Shown: positions 1-8,067, numbered from the stretch's first letter. The stretch: 64,000 bases of DNA from Firmicutes bacterium UBA3553 (GCA_002381185.1 DFOA01000057.1:1-64000), one strand, 5' to 3'. Made by a program: numbers and translations. Notes: generated by a model from the sequence alone, not told the origin.

Positions 1-30
1 AACCGTCCCCTCTGGACAACCGTCCAATAT
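1..30. repeat. GGGGAC-type repeat, truncated by window edge
   Basis: Just beyond the rpsI stop codon, two copies of an ACCGTCC motif surround a CCCCTCTGG core. This resembles the GGGGAC-containing palindromic repeats elsewhere in the window (27.1, 32.7 and 36.3 kb). The element runs off the left edge, so its full structure cannot be judged. Confidence 0.4.
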
Positions 31-34
31 TTTA

Positions 35-424
35 TTATCTCTTGCTGAACTGTGAAGCTCTTCTTGCTTTTTTCAAACCGTATTTCTTTCTTTCCTTCAT
101 TCTTGAATCTCTTGTCAAGAATCCGGCTTTTTTAAGAATTGGTCTTAATTCTCCGTCAACCTGTAAAAGCGCTCTTGATATACCATGTCTGATTGCTCCT
201 GCCTGACCTGTATATCCGCCACCTTTTACATTTACCAATACGTCATATTGACCCATTGTATCAGTTATCATCAAAGGTTCTTTTACTAAAACCCTTAAAG
301 TTTCATATTTAATATAATCTTCTAAATCTCTTTTATTTATAACGATTTTTCCAGTTCCTGGAACTAATCTTACTCTCGCTATAGCTTTTTTTCTTCTACC
401 TGTTCCTCTGTATTGTGCATCCAT
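35..424 (-). CDS. rpsI: 30S ribosomal protein S9
   Basis: 129-residue S9 of the small subunit head. The family opens with the [14 protein letters not shown] segment seen here at residues 7-20, and the protein ends in the basic tail QFSKR, whose last residues reach the P-site tRNA in known ribosomes. It follows rplM by 17 bases, the usual rplM-rpsI pair, and is probably transcribed from the rplM promoter. No clear terminator is visible before the window edge. Confidence 0.98.
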   Translation of the reverse strand: MDAQYRGTGRRKKAIARVRLVPGTGKIVINKRDLEDYIKYETLRVLVKEPLMITDTMGQYDVLVNVKGGGYTGQAGAIRHGISRALLQVDGELRPILKKAGFLTRDSRMKERKKYGLKKARRASQFSKR

Positions 425-441
425 CTAATCGTCCTCCTCTC

Positions 442-870
442 CTAAAACTCGTATACTTCTGGTTTTTGAGCTTGATGGTTGTGCTCTGGACCTGCGTATA
501 CTTTAAGTTTCTTTAACATTTTTCTTCCAAGGCTGTTTTTTGGAAGCATTCCTTTTACTGCAAGATAAACTGGCTGTGTCGGTTTATCCTGTAATAAGTT
601 TCTGTAAGGAGTTTCCTTTAATCCACCTGGATAAAGAGAGTGGTGTCTATATAATTTTTGGTCTAACTTTTTACCTGTCAACACTATTTTATCAGCATTT
701 ACTACTATAACAAAATCGCCTGTATCAACATGTGGTGTGTATATTGCTTTATGTTTACCTCTCAAAAGTTTTGCAACTTCTGTCGCAAGTCTACCTAAAG
801 TCTTTCCTTCGGCATCGATTACATACCATGCCCTGCTAACTTCATTAGGTTTAGCCAAGAAGCTTTTCAT
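442..870 (-). CDS. rplM: 50S ribosomal protein L13
   Basis: 142-residue L13, an early assembly protein of the large subunit. The N-terminus with [16 protein letters not shown] and the internal [11 protein letters not shown] segment are characteristic. A GGAGGAAAC ribosome binding site precedes the ATG. It is the first gene of the rplM-rpsI unit and has its own strong promoter and a leader of about 110 nt, so it is separable from truA upstream. Confidence 0.98.
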   Translation of the reverse strand: MKSFLAKPNEVSRAWYVIDAEGKTLGRLATEVAKLLRGKHKAIYTPHVDTGDFVIVVNADKIVLTGKKLDQKLYRHHSLYPGGLKETPYRNLLQDKPTQPVYLAVKGMLPKNSLGRKMLKKLKVYAGPEHNHQAQKPEVYEF

Positions 871-981
871 GATGTTTCCTCCTGTATTTCTACTATTAAT
901 TTAAAATCAAATTATAATATATTGAAAAAACCTAACTCCGGGGCATTGGAACGACGGTTTTTCTCTCAATCTTATCATACC
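871..981 (-). ncRNA. rplM 5' leader, candidate L13 autoregulatory leader
   Basis: The untranslated region between the predicted start site near 981 and rplM can fold with AAAACC pairing to GGTTTT around a C/G-rich loop (roughly 920-965). Firmicutes commonly carry an L13-binding leader at this place. I infer that identity from position and the hairpin, not from a covariance match. Confidence 0.45.
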
Positions 982-987
982 TATGAT

Positions 988-1016
988 ATTCTACATTAAG
1001 TTAGAATGTCTGTCAA
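988..1016 (-). promoter_or_regulatory. sigma-A promoter of rplM-rpsI
   Basis: TTGACA (1011-1016), 17 bp spacer and TAGAAT (988-993), read on the minus strand. It lies between truA and rplM and makes rplM-rpsI an independent unit. Confidence 0.85.
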
Positions 1017-1045
1017 GTGATTTTTGAACTTTTCCTGGTTTTTTA

Positions 1046-1075
1046 TAACACTAGCCAATTGCTAATCTATAGCAA
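1046..1075. repeat. 11-bp-period repeat at truA 3' end
   Basis: CAATTGCTAAT is followed by CTATAGC, and the truA stop codon falls inside the motif. The same 11-mer occurs at the 3' ends of thrC and the patatin-like gene. Confidence 0.5.
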
Positions 1076-1817
1076 ATTCATCGTAATTAACGTTCATCAA
1101 AAACAATCCCTGTGGTTCAGCAGTCTGACCGAGCATTGTTCTGTTCTTATCTTTTATAGCATTTTCAATGCAGTCTATATCTTTTATACCCTTGCCTATA
1201 TCAATCAAAGTGCCTGCTATTATTCTAACCATATTGTACAAAAATCCGTTTCCTGTTATGTACAATTTTATTAAATTTGCTTCTTTAATGAGATTTGCCT
1301 CATATATAGTTCGAACTGTTGTTTTAACATCAGAGCCTGCTGCCATAAATCCTCTGAAATCATGCGTTCCGATTAAAAACTTCACTGCTTTTTCCATTTT
1401 CTCAAAATCCAAGCTTGCTGGGACAAAGCAGGAATACCTGCTGTAGAAAGGATTCCACACCCTGTCATTGTAAATTTGATACATGTATGTCTTATCGTGA
1501 GCATTAAATCTTGAGTTAAAATCTAAGGATACATCTTCTGACTCAATAATTCTTATATCCTTTGGCAGATTTGCATTTAAAGCTATTTTTATTTTTTCTT
1601 CCGGAATATTTGTATCTGCAGTAAAGTTTGCCACCTGTCCGAGAGCGTGGACACCGCTGTCAGTCCTTCCAGAACCCGTTAAATTGACTTTTTGCTTCAT
1701 TACTATGCAGATTGCCTGCTCTATGGTTTCTTGAATTGTAGCATTGTTTAATTGGGTCTGCCAGCCATGATAGTTTGTACCGTCATAGGCAACCTTGATT
1801 TTAATATTTCTTACCAT
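1062..1817 (-). CDS. truA: tRNA pseudouridine(38-40) synthase TruA
   Basis: 251-residue pseudouridine synthase that isomerises U38, U39 and U40 in the tRNA anticodon arm. The catalytic segment GSGRTDSGVHALGQ contains the essential aspartate at about residue 53. GNGFLYNMVRIIAGTL near residue 200 is the other conserved block. It overlaps ecfT by 7 bases, the usual ecfA-ecfA-ecfT-truA operon of Firmicutes. Its stop codon lies in an 11-bp repeat unit. Confidence 0.97.
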   Translation of the reverse strand: MVRNIKIKVAYDGTNYHGWQTQLNNATIQETIEQAICIVMKQKVNLTGSGRTDSGVHALGQVANFTADTNIPEEKIKIALNANLPKDIRIIESEDVSLDFNSRFNAHDKTYMYQIYNDRVWNPFYSRYSCFVPASLDFEKMEKAVKFLIGTHDFRGFMAAGSDVKTTVRTIYEANLIKEANLIKLYITGNGFLYNMVRIIAGTLIDIGKGIKDIDCIENAIKDKNRTMLGQTAEPQGLFLMNVNYDEFAID

Positions 1818-2608
1818 ACTTTAATTACAATTATCGCTGCAAAATAAACTATAAATATTCCTGTTGCAACATAATCACCCTTTGATATTTTAAGCTGGCG
1901 CATTCTTGTTCTGTTTTCTCCGCCTCTGTAGCATCTTGCTTCCATAGCCATCGCAAGCTCATCGGCTCGTCTGAATGCGCTTATAAACAATGGAACCAAT
2001 AAGGGCACAAGATTTTTTGCCCTGCTCATTATGTTTCCGCTTTCAAAATCAGCTCCTCTTGATTTTTGAGCCTTCATTATTTTTTCTGTCTCTTCCATTA
2101 GTGTAGGAATAAATCTCAGAGCTATTGTCATCATCATAGCAAGCTCATGAGCAGGAAGTCCAAACCTTTTAAACGGCCCTAAAAGGCTTTCAATTCCATC
2201 TGTAAGTATAATAGGCGATGTAGTCAGCGTAAGCAATGATGTTCCCATTATCAGAAGCGTAAGCCTTATTGCCATGAAACCCGCCTGCTTTAATCCTTCT
2301 TCGGTTATTTTTATGAATCCAAGCTGATATACTATCTTACCCGGTGTCATCAGAAGATTAATAATAAATGTAATGACAATTATCATCAGTATGGGCCTCA
2401 AGCCTCTTATTACAAATTTAATTGGTACCTTTGAAAGCTTTATAGCTGCTGCCAAAAATATTACAACTATTAAATACGTTGAGAAATTTTCAATGAGAAA
2501 TAATGAAATAATGAAAACAAATGTCATTATGATTTTTACCCTTGGGTCAAGGTCATGAACCGGAGATTCAACAGGATAATGCTGTCCGATGGTTAAATTC
2601 TTAAACAT
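1811..2608 (-). CDS. ecfT: Energy-coupling factor transporter transmembrane protein EcfT
   Basis: 265-residue polytopic membrane subunit of an ECF-type vitamin/micronutrient importer. Several hydrophobic segments fill the first 120 residues. The two coupling motifs that contact the ATPases are visible as KAQKSRGADF and RADELAMAMEARCYRGG (about residues 178-230). It overlaps ecfA2 by 8 bases and truA by 7. No substrate-binding S component is in the window, which fits a shared group II ECF module. Confidence 0.96.
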   Translation of the reverse strand: MFKNLTIGQHYPVESPVHDLDPRVKIIMTFVFIISLFLIENFSTYLIVVIFLAAAIKLSKVPIKFVIRGLRPILMIIVITFIINLLMTPGKIVYQLGFIKITEEGLKQAGFMAIRLTLLIMGTSLLTLTTSPIILTDGIESLLGPFKRFGLPAHELAMMMTIALRFIPTLMEETEKIMKAQKSRGADFESGNIMSRAKNLVPLLVPLFISAFRRADELAMAMEARCYRGGENRTRMRQLKISKGDYVATGIFIVYFAAIIVIKVW

Positions 2609-3461
2609 GTCGTCTCCTCACTTCCCTTAGTATTTCTTCTTTTGCTTCCTCCACTGTGATTATATCAGGTTTTATATTAAAGCCGCGCTTTCTGAGTTCA
2701 TTAACAATCTGCGCAACCTGTGGTACTCCGAGTCCTATTTTTTCCAATTCCTCTGCCTGGGAATATATTTGTTTAGGGCTGCCTTCCATATGTATTTTAC
2801 CCTTATACAATACAATTACTCTGTCAACCAACTTTGCTATGTCTTCCATACTGTGTGATACAAGAATTACAGTCATATTTGCTTTTTTATGAAGTAGTTT
2901 GATCTGAGCAAACAACTCATTTCTTCCTGCAGGATCAAGTCCTGCTGTAGGTTCGTCAAGAACAAGGTAATTTGGTTTCATAGCCAGAACTCCTGCTATT
3001 GCAACCCTTCTTTTCTGCCCTCCTGACAAATCAAATGGAGAAGCATCCTTAATTTTTTTATAATTAAATCCAACCAGCTCCAGTGATTCCTTAACTCTTC
3101 TGTCTATTTCATCCTGAGCCAGATTTAAATTCATAGGTCCGAAGGCAACATCTTTCGCAACAGTTTCTTCAAAAAGCTGGTATTCCGGATATTGAAAAAC
3201 AAGTCCAACGGTCTGGCGGATTTTGCTTAATAATTTCTTGTCCATGCCGACAGTTATTCCATCTACTGTTATTTTTCCGTCAGTCGGTTTTTCTAAACCG
3301 TTTAACAGCTGAATGAGCGTTGACTTTCCTGAACCTGTGTGCCCTATAATTCCAAGAAATTCACCTTCATGTATTTCTAAATTAACCTCATCTAAAGCAA
3401 CCGTCCGAAACGGCGTTCCTTCGCTGTATATATATTTAATGTTTTCTGCTTTTATCGACAT
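2601..3461 (-). CDS. ecfA2: ECF transporter ATP-binding subunit EcfA2
   Basis: 286-residue ABC ATPase, second of the pair powering the ECF module. Visible are Walker [10 protein letters not shown] (about residues 41-49), signature LSGGQKRR, Walker [11 protein letters not shown] and the H-loop SHSMED. The C-terminal extension of about 50 residues is usual for EcfA proteins. It overlaps ecfA1 by 10 bases and ecfT by 8. Confidence 0.96.
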   Translation of the reverse strand: MSIKAENIKYIYSEGTPFRTVALDEVNLEIHEGEFLGIIGHTGSGKSTLIQLLNGLEKPTDGKITVDGITVGMDKKLLSKIRQTVGLVFQYPEYQLFEETVAKDVAFGPMNLNLAQDEIDRRVKESLELVGFNYKKIKDASPFDLSGGQKRRVAIAGVLAMKPNYLVLDEPTAGLDPAGRNELFAQIKLLHKKANMTVILVSHSMEDIAKLVDRVIVLYKGKIHMEGSPKQIYSQAEELEKIGLGVPQVAQIVNELRKRGFNIKPDIITVEEAKEEILREVRRRHV

Positions 3462-4279
3462 AACAAGTCCACCAATTCCTTTACATCAATTATATCACTT
3501 GGAAGACTTAAACCTTCCTTTGAAAGTTCCTGGGCAAGTTCTGTAACCTGTGGAACATCCAGGCCAAATTTTTTAATTTCATCAATGTTTCTGAAAACTT
3601 CCTTTGGACTGCCATCTAATTTAATAGTGCCTCTATCCATTATTACCACTCTGTCTGCCTGTACCGCTTCATCCATATAATGTGTTATCAAAATAATTGT
3701 CTTTCCATTTTCCTTTAATTTACGGAGTGTTTCCATTACTTCTTTCCTGCCCGAAGGGTCAAGCATGGCTGTGGGTTCATCCAAAATTATACAGTCAGAA
3801 TTTAAAGCAAGTATACCTGCAATTGCAATTCTTTGTTTTTGTCCGCCGGACAGCATGTGAGGAGGTCTTTTTCTGAATTCATACATTCCGACAGCATTTA
3901 ATGCGTCATCTACTCTTTTTCGTATTTCTGAAGGCTCTACTCCCTGATTTTCCGGCCCAAAGGCAATATCCTCCTCAACAATGGTAGCTACAAGCTGATT
4001 GTCAGGATTTTGAAAAACCATCCCTGCTGCCTGCCTTATATCCCAAAGCTTAGAATCATCTGCCGTGTCCATTTCTTTGACATATATTTTTCCTTCTGTG
4101 GGCAGAAGTATGGAGTTTATAAGTTTTGCAAGCGTTGACTTTCCTGAGCCGTTGTGTCCTATAATGGCTGTAAATTCGCCCTTTCTTATATTGAGACTTA
4201 CTCCATCAACCGCGAAGGCTGAATTGTCTTTGTCATATTTAAATTTTACATTCTCTATTCTAATAAGATTTTCTATCAT
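3452..4279 (-). CDS. ecfA1: ECF transporter ATP-binding subunit EcfA1
   Basis: 275-residue ABC ATPase with Walker [10 protein letters not shown], signature LSGGQKQR, Walker [11 protein letters not shown] and switch histidine in ITHYMDE. I chose the ATG at 4279 because AGGTG lies 5 bases upstream; an ATG five codons earlier would leave that site inside the gene. It is the first gene of the ecf-truA operon. In many Firmicutes it directly follows rplQ; here the agr locus separates them. Confidence 0.95.
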   Translation of the reverse strand: MIENLIRIENVKFKYDKDNSAFAVDGVSLNIRKGEFTAIIGHNGSGKSTLAKLINSILLPTEGKIYVKEMDTADDSKLWDIRQAAGMVFQNPDNQLVATIVEEDIAFGPENQGVEPSEIRKRVDDALNAVGMYEFRKRPPHMLSGGQKQRIAIAGILALNSDCIILDEPTAMLDPSGRKEVMETLRKLKENGKTIILITHYMDEAVQADRVVIMDRGTIKLDGSPKEVFRNIDEIKKFGLDVPQVTELAQELSKEGLSLPSDIIDVKELVDLLCR

Positions 4280-4319
4280 ATACGCACCTGGCATAGTTAT
4301 TATTTTTTCACTGCATTAA

Positions 4320-4348
4320 ATAATAACACTATTCATATGATTTTACAA
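4320..4348 (-). promoter_or_regulatory. Promoter of the ecfA1-ecfA2-ecfT-truA operon
   Basis: TTGTAA (4343-4348), 17 bp and TATTAT (4320-4325) on the minus strand, 40 bases before ecfA1. It starts below the terminator of the small-RNA unit, so ecf expression looks independent of the agr locus. Confidence 0.7.
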
Positions 4349-4392
4349 CATCTTTTTAATATTTGACTTAGTTGGGAGTTATTTGGGTACAC

Positions 4393-4423
4393 AAAAAATA
4401 ATAGACAGTACCAACTGTCTATT
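4393..4423 (-). terminator. Terminator of the agr-linked small RNA
   Basis: Perfect 10-bp stem AATAGACAGT / ACTGTCTATT with a TGGT loop, followed by ATTTTTTG on the minus strand. No gene ends just upstream of it in the direction of transcription, so it implies a separate short transcript. Confidence 0.85.
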
Positions 4424-4549
4424 ACACCCCTTATACTCTTGTAATTGCTTCACTTTCTGCTCACAGGTTCAAAATATTTCTATGTAACTTTAGAAATATA
4501 TTAATTATTAACAAATAAAAAATATTTAAATCATTGCCCCCAAAACATA
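4393..4549 (-). ncRNA. Candidate agr-controlled small RNA (RNAIII-like role)
   Basis: A transcript of about 155 nt is predicted from the promoter at 4555-4583 to the terminator at 4393-4423. It carries an internal hairpin, ATATTTCTA pairing with TAGAAATAT over an 8-nt loop (4474-4499), and single-stranded G-rich stretches GGGGGCAATG near the 5' end and AAGGGGTG just before the terminator. The reading frames inside are tiny (5 codons from ATG) or lack a ribosome binding site; a 24-codon GTG frame runs through the terminator stem. I therefore think it is non-coding. Its promoter is a near copy of the agrD promoter, so the response regulator probably switches both. The function is inferred from this architecture only. 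Confidence 0.65.
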
Positions 4550-4554
4550 GTAAT

Positions 4555-4634
4555 ATGATATAATAAAATTGTATAATATTCAATATATTTTGTTATTTTA
4601 CGCCTATTCGGCTTGTTTTGTTGTTTGAATGGCA
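4555..4634 (-). promoter_or_regulatory. Small-RNA promoter with tandem LytTR-type box
   Basis: TTGAAT (4578-4583), 17 bp and TATCAT (4555-4560). Upstream, GCCATTCAA and GCCGAATAGG stand as direct half-sites 21 bp apart (4602-4634), the second ending 18 bases before the -35. Half-sites, spacing and core promoter match the agrD promoter, while the sequence between and around them does not. Two sites two helical turns apart is the known arrangement for AgrA/VirR LytTR regulators. Confidence 0.7.
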
Positions 4635-4811
4635 AATTCTCTATAAAACGAGATTGAAATTTCAATATTATTTATATCAAGTTATATAAGCGATATATAA
4701 TACATTGTTAAATTTTGTATAATTATTACTTTTCTGTCGAATTAAACAGTAGTATTATTCTAATATGTTCGCCCTATGTTTTAATAGGTCAATGTGTACT
4801 TCAGGATGCAC
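4635..4811. other. AT-rich spacer between agrB terminator and small-RNA promoter
   Basis: No supported gene. It holds a short hairpin (CCTAT/ATAGG) and a TGTCGAA heptamer at 4735-4741 that matches the Spo0A box core, which by itself could be chance. Confidence 0.4.
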
Positions 4812-4841
4812 AAAAAAGCAGCTCATCTACTGAACTGCTTT
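4812..4841 (-). terminator. Terminator of agrD-agrB
   Basis: 11-bp stem AAAGCAGTTCA / TGAGCTGCTTT with a GTAGA loop and a T run on the minus strand, 24 bases after agrB. The tail continues TTTTTTGTGCATCC, very like the tail of the rplQ terminator at 7904-7940. Confidence 0.85.
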
Positions 4842-4864
4842 ATTATGACCCAATACACAATGCT

Positions 4865-5425
4865 TCACTTCTTCAACAGGCTTACCGATTCAATTACCAT
4901 TGCCACGACTGCTGTAATATAAATATATCCGCTTTTATCTCGTATAAAATATAGGGCAACAGCTGCTAGACCTAATGTTATGACTATTATTCTGCTTATT
5001 ACCTTGTATTTCTTTCTTTCATTTTTGCTCAAAGGTTTATTTTCTGTTTCAGATGGCGCAAGCCAGAAAACCATTAATATAGAAAATATGACTCCAAATA
5101 CTAAAATAACTTCCCCGTATTGCTTTAGATATGTGCCGCACATAGCCGATATGACAAAAAATGACAGTGATAATAATATGCATTCCATGTGAGTTCTGGC
5201 GTGATATCCTCCGGCAAAGGTCCTCAAACCTGAAAGAAAGATTATAAAGATTAAAAGTTCCAATTTTTTGTTCAGAATGTACGCCGCAACAGATAAAATT
5301 ATAATATTTAACAGTAATGAAAGCAATACCTCTATGCTGTAAGCATACACTTCTTTTTCATTATCTGAGGAATTGAGTTTTGACCCAATTCCTTCAGACA
5401 ACAAAACGGAAATCTTATTTATCAT
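4865..5425 (-). CDS. agrB: AgrB-family autoinducer-processing membrane endopeptidase
   Basis: 186-residue integral membrane protease that cleaves the AgrD precursor and helps form the thiolactone. The catalytic pair of the family is visible: His75 in GGYHARTHMEC and Cys82, seven residues apart as in staphylococcal AgrB (His77/Cys84). About five hydrophobic segments follow residue 30. The ATG overlaps the end of agrD by 11 bases, so the two are translationally coupled. The C-terminus ends in a short basic tail (SLLKK). Confidence 0.93.
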   Translation of the reverse strand: MINKISVLLSEGIGSKLNSSDNEKEVYAYSIEVLLSLLLNIIILSVAAYILNKKLELLIFIIFLSGLRTFAGGYHARTHMECILLSLSFFVISAMCGTYLKQYGEVILVFGVIFSILMVFWLAPSETENKPLSKNERKKYKVISRIIVITLGLAAVALYFIRDKSGYIYITAVVAMVIESVSLLKK

Positions 5426-5552
5426 CTTTCATCAGGCATTGTGGAACCTTTGGCTGGTTATACAGCAATATGCATGTCGTACCCATGGTTGTTTGAGCAG
5501 CCACCACCAAAAATGCAGCAATACATGACATAAAGGATAAGGTTTTTTTCAC
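5415..5552 (-). CDS. agrD: AgrD-type cyclic lactone autoinducer precursor
   Basis: 45-residue peptide with a GTG start, 8 bases after GGGAGG. It has the three parts of AgrD precursors: an N-terminal amphipathic/hydrophobic leader (residues 1-22), a core around Cys27 and a C-terminal recognition tail containing NQPKVP. By analogy with clostridial relatives the ring should be Cys27-Ile-Leu-Leu-Tyr31, closed as a thiolactone, with an exocyclic tail from the preceding MGTT. A second cysteine (Cys39) in the discarded tail and another in the leader (Cys10) are unusual. The ring size is inferred. Its stop overlaps agrB. Confidence 0.9.
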   Translation of the reverse strand: MKKTLSFMSCIAAFLVVAAQTTMGTTCILLYNQPKVPQCLMKDDK

Positions 5553-5582
5553 TTTACATTCCTCCCTTCAAACGTTACCAAC

Positions 5583-5662
5583 ATAATATCCTATTTTTGT
5601 ACAATATTCAACAATTTTTGCGCAAGATGCCTATTCGGTTGTTTTTATTGCTTGAACGGCAT
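5583..5662 (-). promoter_or_regulatory. agrD-agrB promoter with tandem LytTR-type box
   Basis: TTGAAT (5606-5611), 17 bp and TATTAT (5583-5588), giving a leader of about 25 nt before agrD. Upstream, GCCGTTCAAG and ACCGAATAGG are half-sites 21 bp apart (5629-5661), the second ending 17 bases before the -35. The whole arrangement recurs at the small-RNA promoter. It probably binds the phosphorylated AgrA homologue and closes the autoinduction loop. Confidence 0.72.
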
Positions 5663-5742
5663 TTAAGGACCTAAAATAAACTTGTAATAAATTGCTTACA
5701 AGAAAAAATTCAATATCCATATTCCAATTGCTTCATTGCCAT

Positions 5743-7062
5743 TTATATTTTGGTTAGCATCTGGACTTCCACAATAAATACTTTGTCATCATAATTTAAT
5801 TTTATGAATCCTCCGTATTTTTCAGCAATATTTTTAATACTTTTTAGTCCGTAGCCATGTCTTGTCTTATCTTTTTTAACAGTGAGTATTTTGTCGCCTT
5901 CTTTATTTAATTTCCCGGTATAAGGATTTTCCGATTTTATTATAATGCAGCTGCCCAGCATATCTATGCTAAGTTTTATATATTTTTCTTCGCATTCCAT
6001 GCATGCCTCAATTGCATTGTTAATAATATTGTTCAATATCCGGCATATGTCTTCTTTGTCAATATATATTTCATTTTCTTCAGACAGGCTGCTTTGAATT
6101 TGGATATCTATATTTTTAGAGCTTGCCTCTTTCAGTTTGAAATTTAAAAATGAAGTAATTATATTGTCTTTATCTATTTGAGGCAGAAGCTGTATGTCCA
6201 TTTCACTAAGCTTTTTTTCAATATGAATCCTTATCTTATCTCTCTGGTTCATTTCATTGTATCCGTGAATTATGGCAAGCTCGCCTCTCATATCATGACG
6301 TAAAATTCTTATTTCCTCCAAAACTGAATTGACATCGGAAAAATAAGTGTGTTCCATTTTCATATGTTGAAGCTCAAGGTCATTTTTGTGTTTTTCATCC
6401 ATATCCTTTATGATTCGATTAGTTAATGCTATTGTAATTATGGATATAAGAGATACGCACAACGTGAGGATAACTAAATTATTATTTACGCTTTCATTTT
6501 CTATTTTAATATTTCCATACATCCAGATAACCATGACCATTATAGCAACAGTTAAGAATAATATTAACCCTACAAGAAGATAATATCTATTATTAAGCAA
6601 ATTCAATTTTTCTTTATTCACTTTTTTTCTCATGAACATATAGACATAAATAAACAGTGTTTGAGATATTACCATACCTTCAAATCTTAAAAAATTTTGT
6701 TCTTGATGTAACTTTAAATCCAATCCTGATATTGAAGTGATAAAAACAGCGGCCAATAGTTCACATATGCCTAATATTGCAATAAGTAAAAATGTTGTAA
6801 CTACTTTTGAAAATATATTCCCTTTAAATATACAAACAGAAAAAATATAGATAAGTAAAATGTAACTTAAGTATATAAAGGGACTTGATTCAATAGCCAC
6901 ATTATAATTTAGTATACACAATATTGTTGTCATAGCTAAAATAGCTACTTCTACCGAATATCTGAATGTAAATCTTCGATCATAATTTAATTCAAATACC
7001 TTAAATATTACAAAAACCTGAAGAAAATTAACCAATGACTCTATTAAATACCACTTAATCAT
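5743..7062 (-). CDS. agrC: AgrC-like sensor histidine kinase (GHKL family)
   Basis: 439-residue receptor kinase. Residues 1-215 contain six or seven membrane segments and form the peptide sensor. A helix leads to the phosphoacceptor His256 in IRILRHDMRGE, the N-box NNIINNAIEA (about 344-353) and the glycine motif HGYGLKSIKN (402-411), the HATPase arrangement typical of AgrC. It overlaps agrA by 4 bases and is co-transcribed with it. A gap of 190 bases with its own promoter separates it from agrD. The order A-C-D-B differs from staphylococcal B-D-C-A. Confidence 0.9.
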   Translation of the reverse strand: MIKWYLIESLVNFLQVFVIFKVFELNYDRRFTFRYSVEVAILAMTTILCILNYNVAIESSPFIYLSYILLIYIFSVCIFKGNIFSKVVTTFLLIAILGICELLAAVFITSISGLDLKLHQEQNFLRFEGMVISQTLFIYVYMFMRKKVNKEKLNLLNNRYYLLVGLILFLTVAIMVMVIWMYGNIKIENESVNNNLVILTLCVSLISIITIALTNRIIKDMDEKHKNDLELQHMKMEHTYFSDVNSVLEEIRILRHDMRGELAIIHGYNEMNQRDKIRIHIEKKLSEMDIQLLPQIDKDNIITSFLNFKLKEASSKNIDIQIQSSLSEENEIYIDKEDICRILNNIINNAIEACMECEEKYIKLSIDMLGSCIIIKSENPYTGKLNKEGDKILTVKKDKTRHGYGLKSIKNIAEKYGGFIKLNYDDKVFIVEVQMLTKI

Positions 7063-7790
7063 GCTCTCACCGCCAGTTTTTTTAGTTTAAACTTATTAAT
7101 CAATTCCGAGAGGCACCGCCGGCTTGCAACTTCTCTTTCTTCATTGCTGAAATAGATTGTATTTTTTATTATTGTCCTGACATTGTCCATGTTAATCAGG
7201 CAGGATTTGCTGGCTCTTACGATACAATCCCTGTATGTCAGCTCCTTCTCAATGCTTTCAAGGGTTTGTACAATTATTACTTCCTCTTTGTCCAGGCGGT
7301 ATATATGTACCTTCCTGTCTTCTTTTTTCCGTAATATATGTGTTATTTCATTTACAGGTATCCGGTGTTTCACTCCTTTAACATCCTTTACATCCAGGAA
7401 CATTACATCTTCCTTTTTATCTTCGATACATTCAAGAAGATTTTTTTCTATAACAGATGCACTGACAGGCTTTAAAAGATAATTTCTGGCTTTGACCTTA
7501 TAGGATTCGTATGCATATTCCTTATGTGAAGTCAAATAAAAAATAACAGGATCTTTACTGATTTCCCTGATTAACAACCCTGTTTGTATGCCGTTTAGCT
7601 CCGGCATTTCCATATCTAAAAATATAATATCAAATTCATTTTCCTTAAAAGCCTGTACAAGATTTGCTCCTGAATTGTATGTGCTTATATTGCAATCAAT
7701 ATTATTATTTGAAGCAACCATCTTTATTATTTCGGTTACTATTTCCCCATACTCCTTGTAGTCATCACAAACTGCAATATTGAGTTTCAT
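7059..7790 (-). CDS. agrA: AgrA-like LytTR response regulator
   Basis: 243-residue response regulator. The receiver domain shows the acidic pair Asp9-Asp10 and phosphoacceptor Asp59 in FDIIFLDMEMPELNG. A LytTR DNA-binding domain covers roughly residues 133-240 (segments DVKGVKHRIPVNEITHI and CIVRASKSCLINMDNV). LytTR regulators bind paired direct repeats 21 bp apart, which is what lies before agrD and before the small RNA. It overlaps agrC by 4 bases. Confidence 0.9.
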   Translation of the reverse strand: MKLNIAVCDDYKEYGEIVTEIIKMVASNNNIDCNISTYNSGANLVQAFKENEFDIIFLDMEMPELNGIQTGLLIREISKDPVIFYLTSHKEYAYESYKVKARNYLLKPVSASVIEKNLLECIEDKKEDVMFLDVKDVKGVKHRIPVNEITHILRKKEDRKVHIYRLDKEEVIIVQTLESIEKELTYRDCIVRASKSCLINMDNVRTIIKNTIYFSNEEREVASRRCLSELINKFKLKKLAVRA

Positions 7791-7813
7791 AATTTCACTT
7801 CCTTATATTATAT

Positions 7814-7841
7814 ATTATATCAAAAATGCAAAACTTTTCAA
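7814..7841 (-). promoter_or_regulatory. Promoter of agrA-agrC
   Basis: TTGAAA (7836-7841), 16 bp and TATAAT (7814-7819), about 25 bases before agrA. It lacks the paired box, so the sensor-regulator genes look constitutively expressed. Confidence 0.75.
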
Positions 7842-7903
7842 TGCATAAATATAATATATTTGCAGGCTTCATCTCCAATTTGCTTGCTTCCTGACGGATG
7901 CAT

Positions 7904-7940
7904 AAAAAAAGCAACTTAAATAATTTTAAATTGCTTTTTT
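7904..7940 (-). terminator. Terminator of the alpha operon (after rplQ)
   Basis: 16-bp stem AAAAAAGCAATTTAAA / TTTAAGTTGCTTTTTT with one G-U pair and an ATTA loop. It closes the S10-spc-alpha transcript. A smaller hairpin, CATTTC/GAAATG, lies nearer rplQ around 8028-8055. Confidence 0.85.
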
Positions 7941-8067
7941 CAAACTGAAAGGGAATAATCCCTATCAGTCATTATTTAATTTAATGAACTTATACACTAT
8001 GCTTACGCATATCAGTTAAGACCCCTTAACATTTCCCAGATGTTCATCCGCGAAATGAAAGTCTCAA

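Noticed and set aside
4399..4470. 24-codon GTG frame inside the small RNA
   Set aside because: No ribosome binding site and it reads through the terminator stem; a coding role is unlikely though not excluded.
4715..4954. Plus-strand frame of 79 codons opposite agrB and its terminator
   Set aside because: No ribosome binding site, cysteine/tyrosine-rich nonsense composition, and it runs across the agrB terminator.
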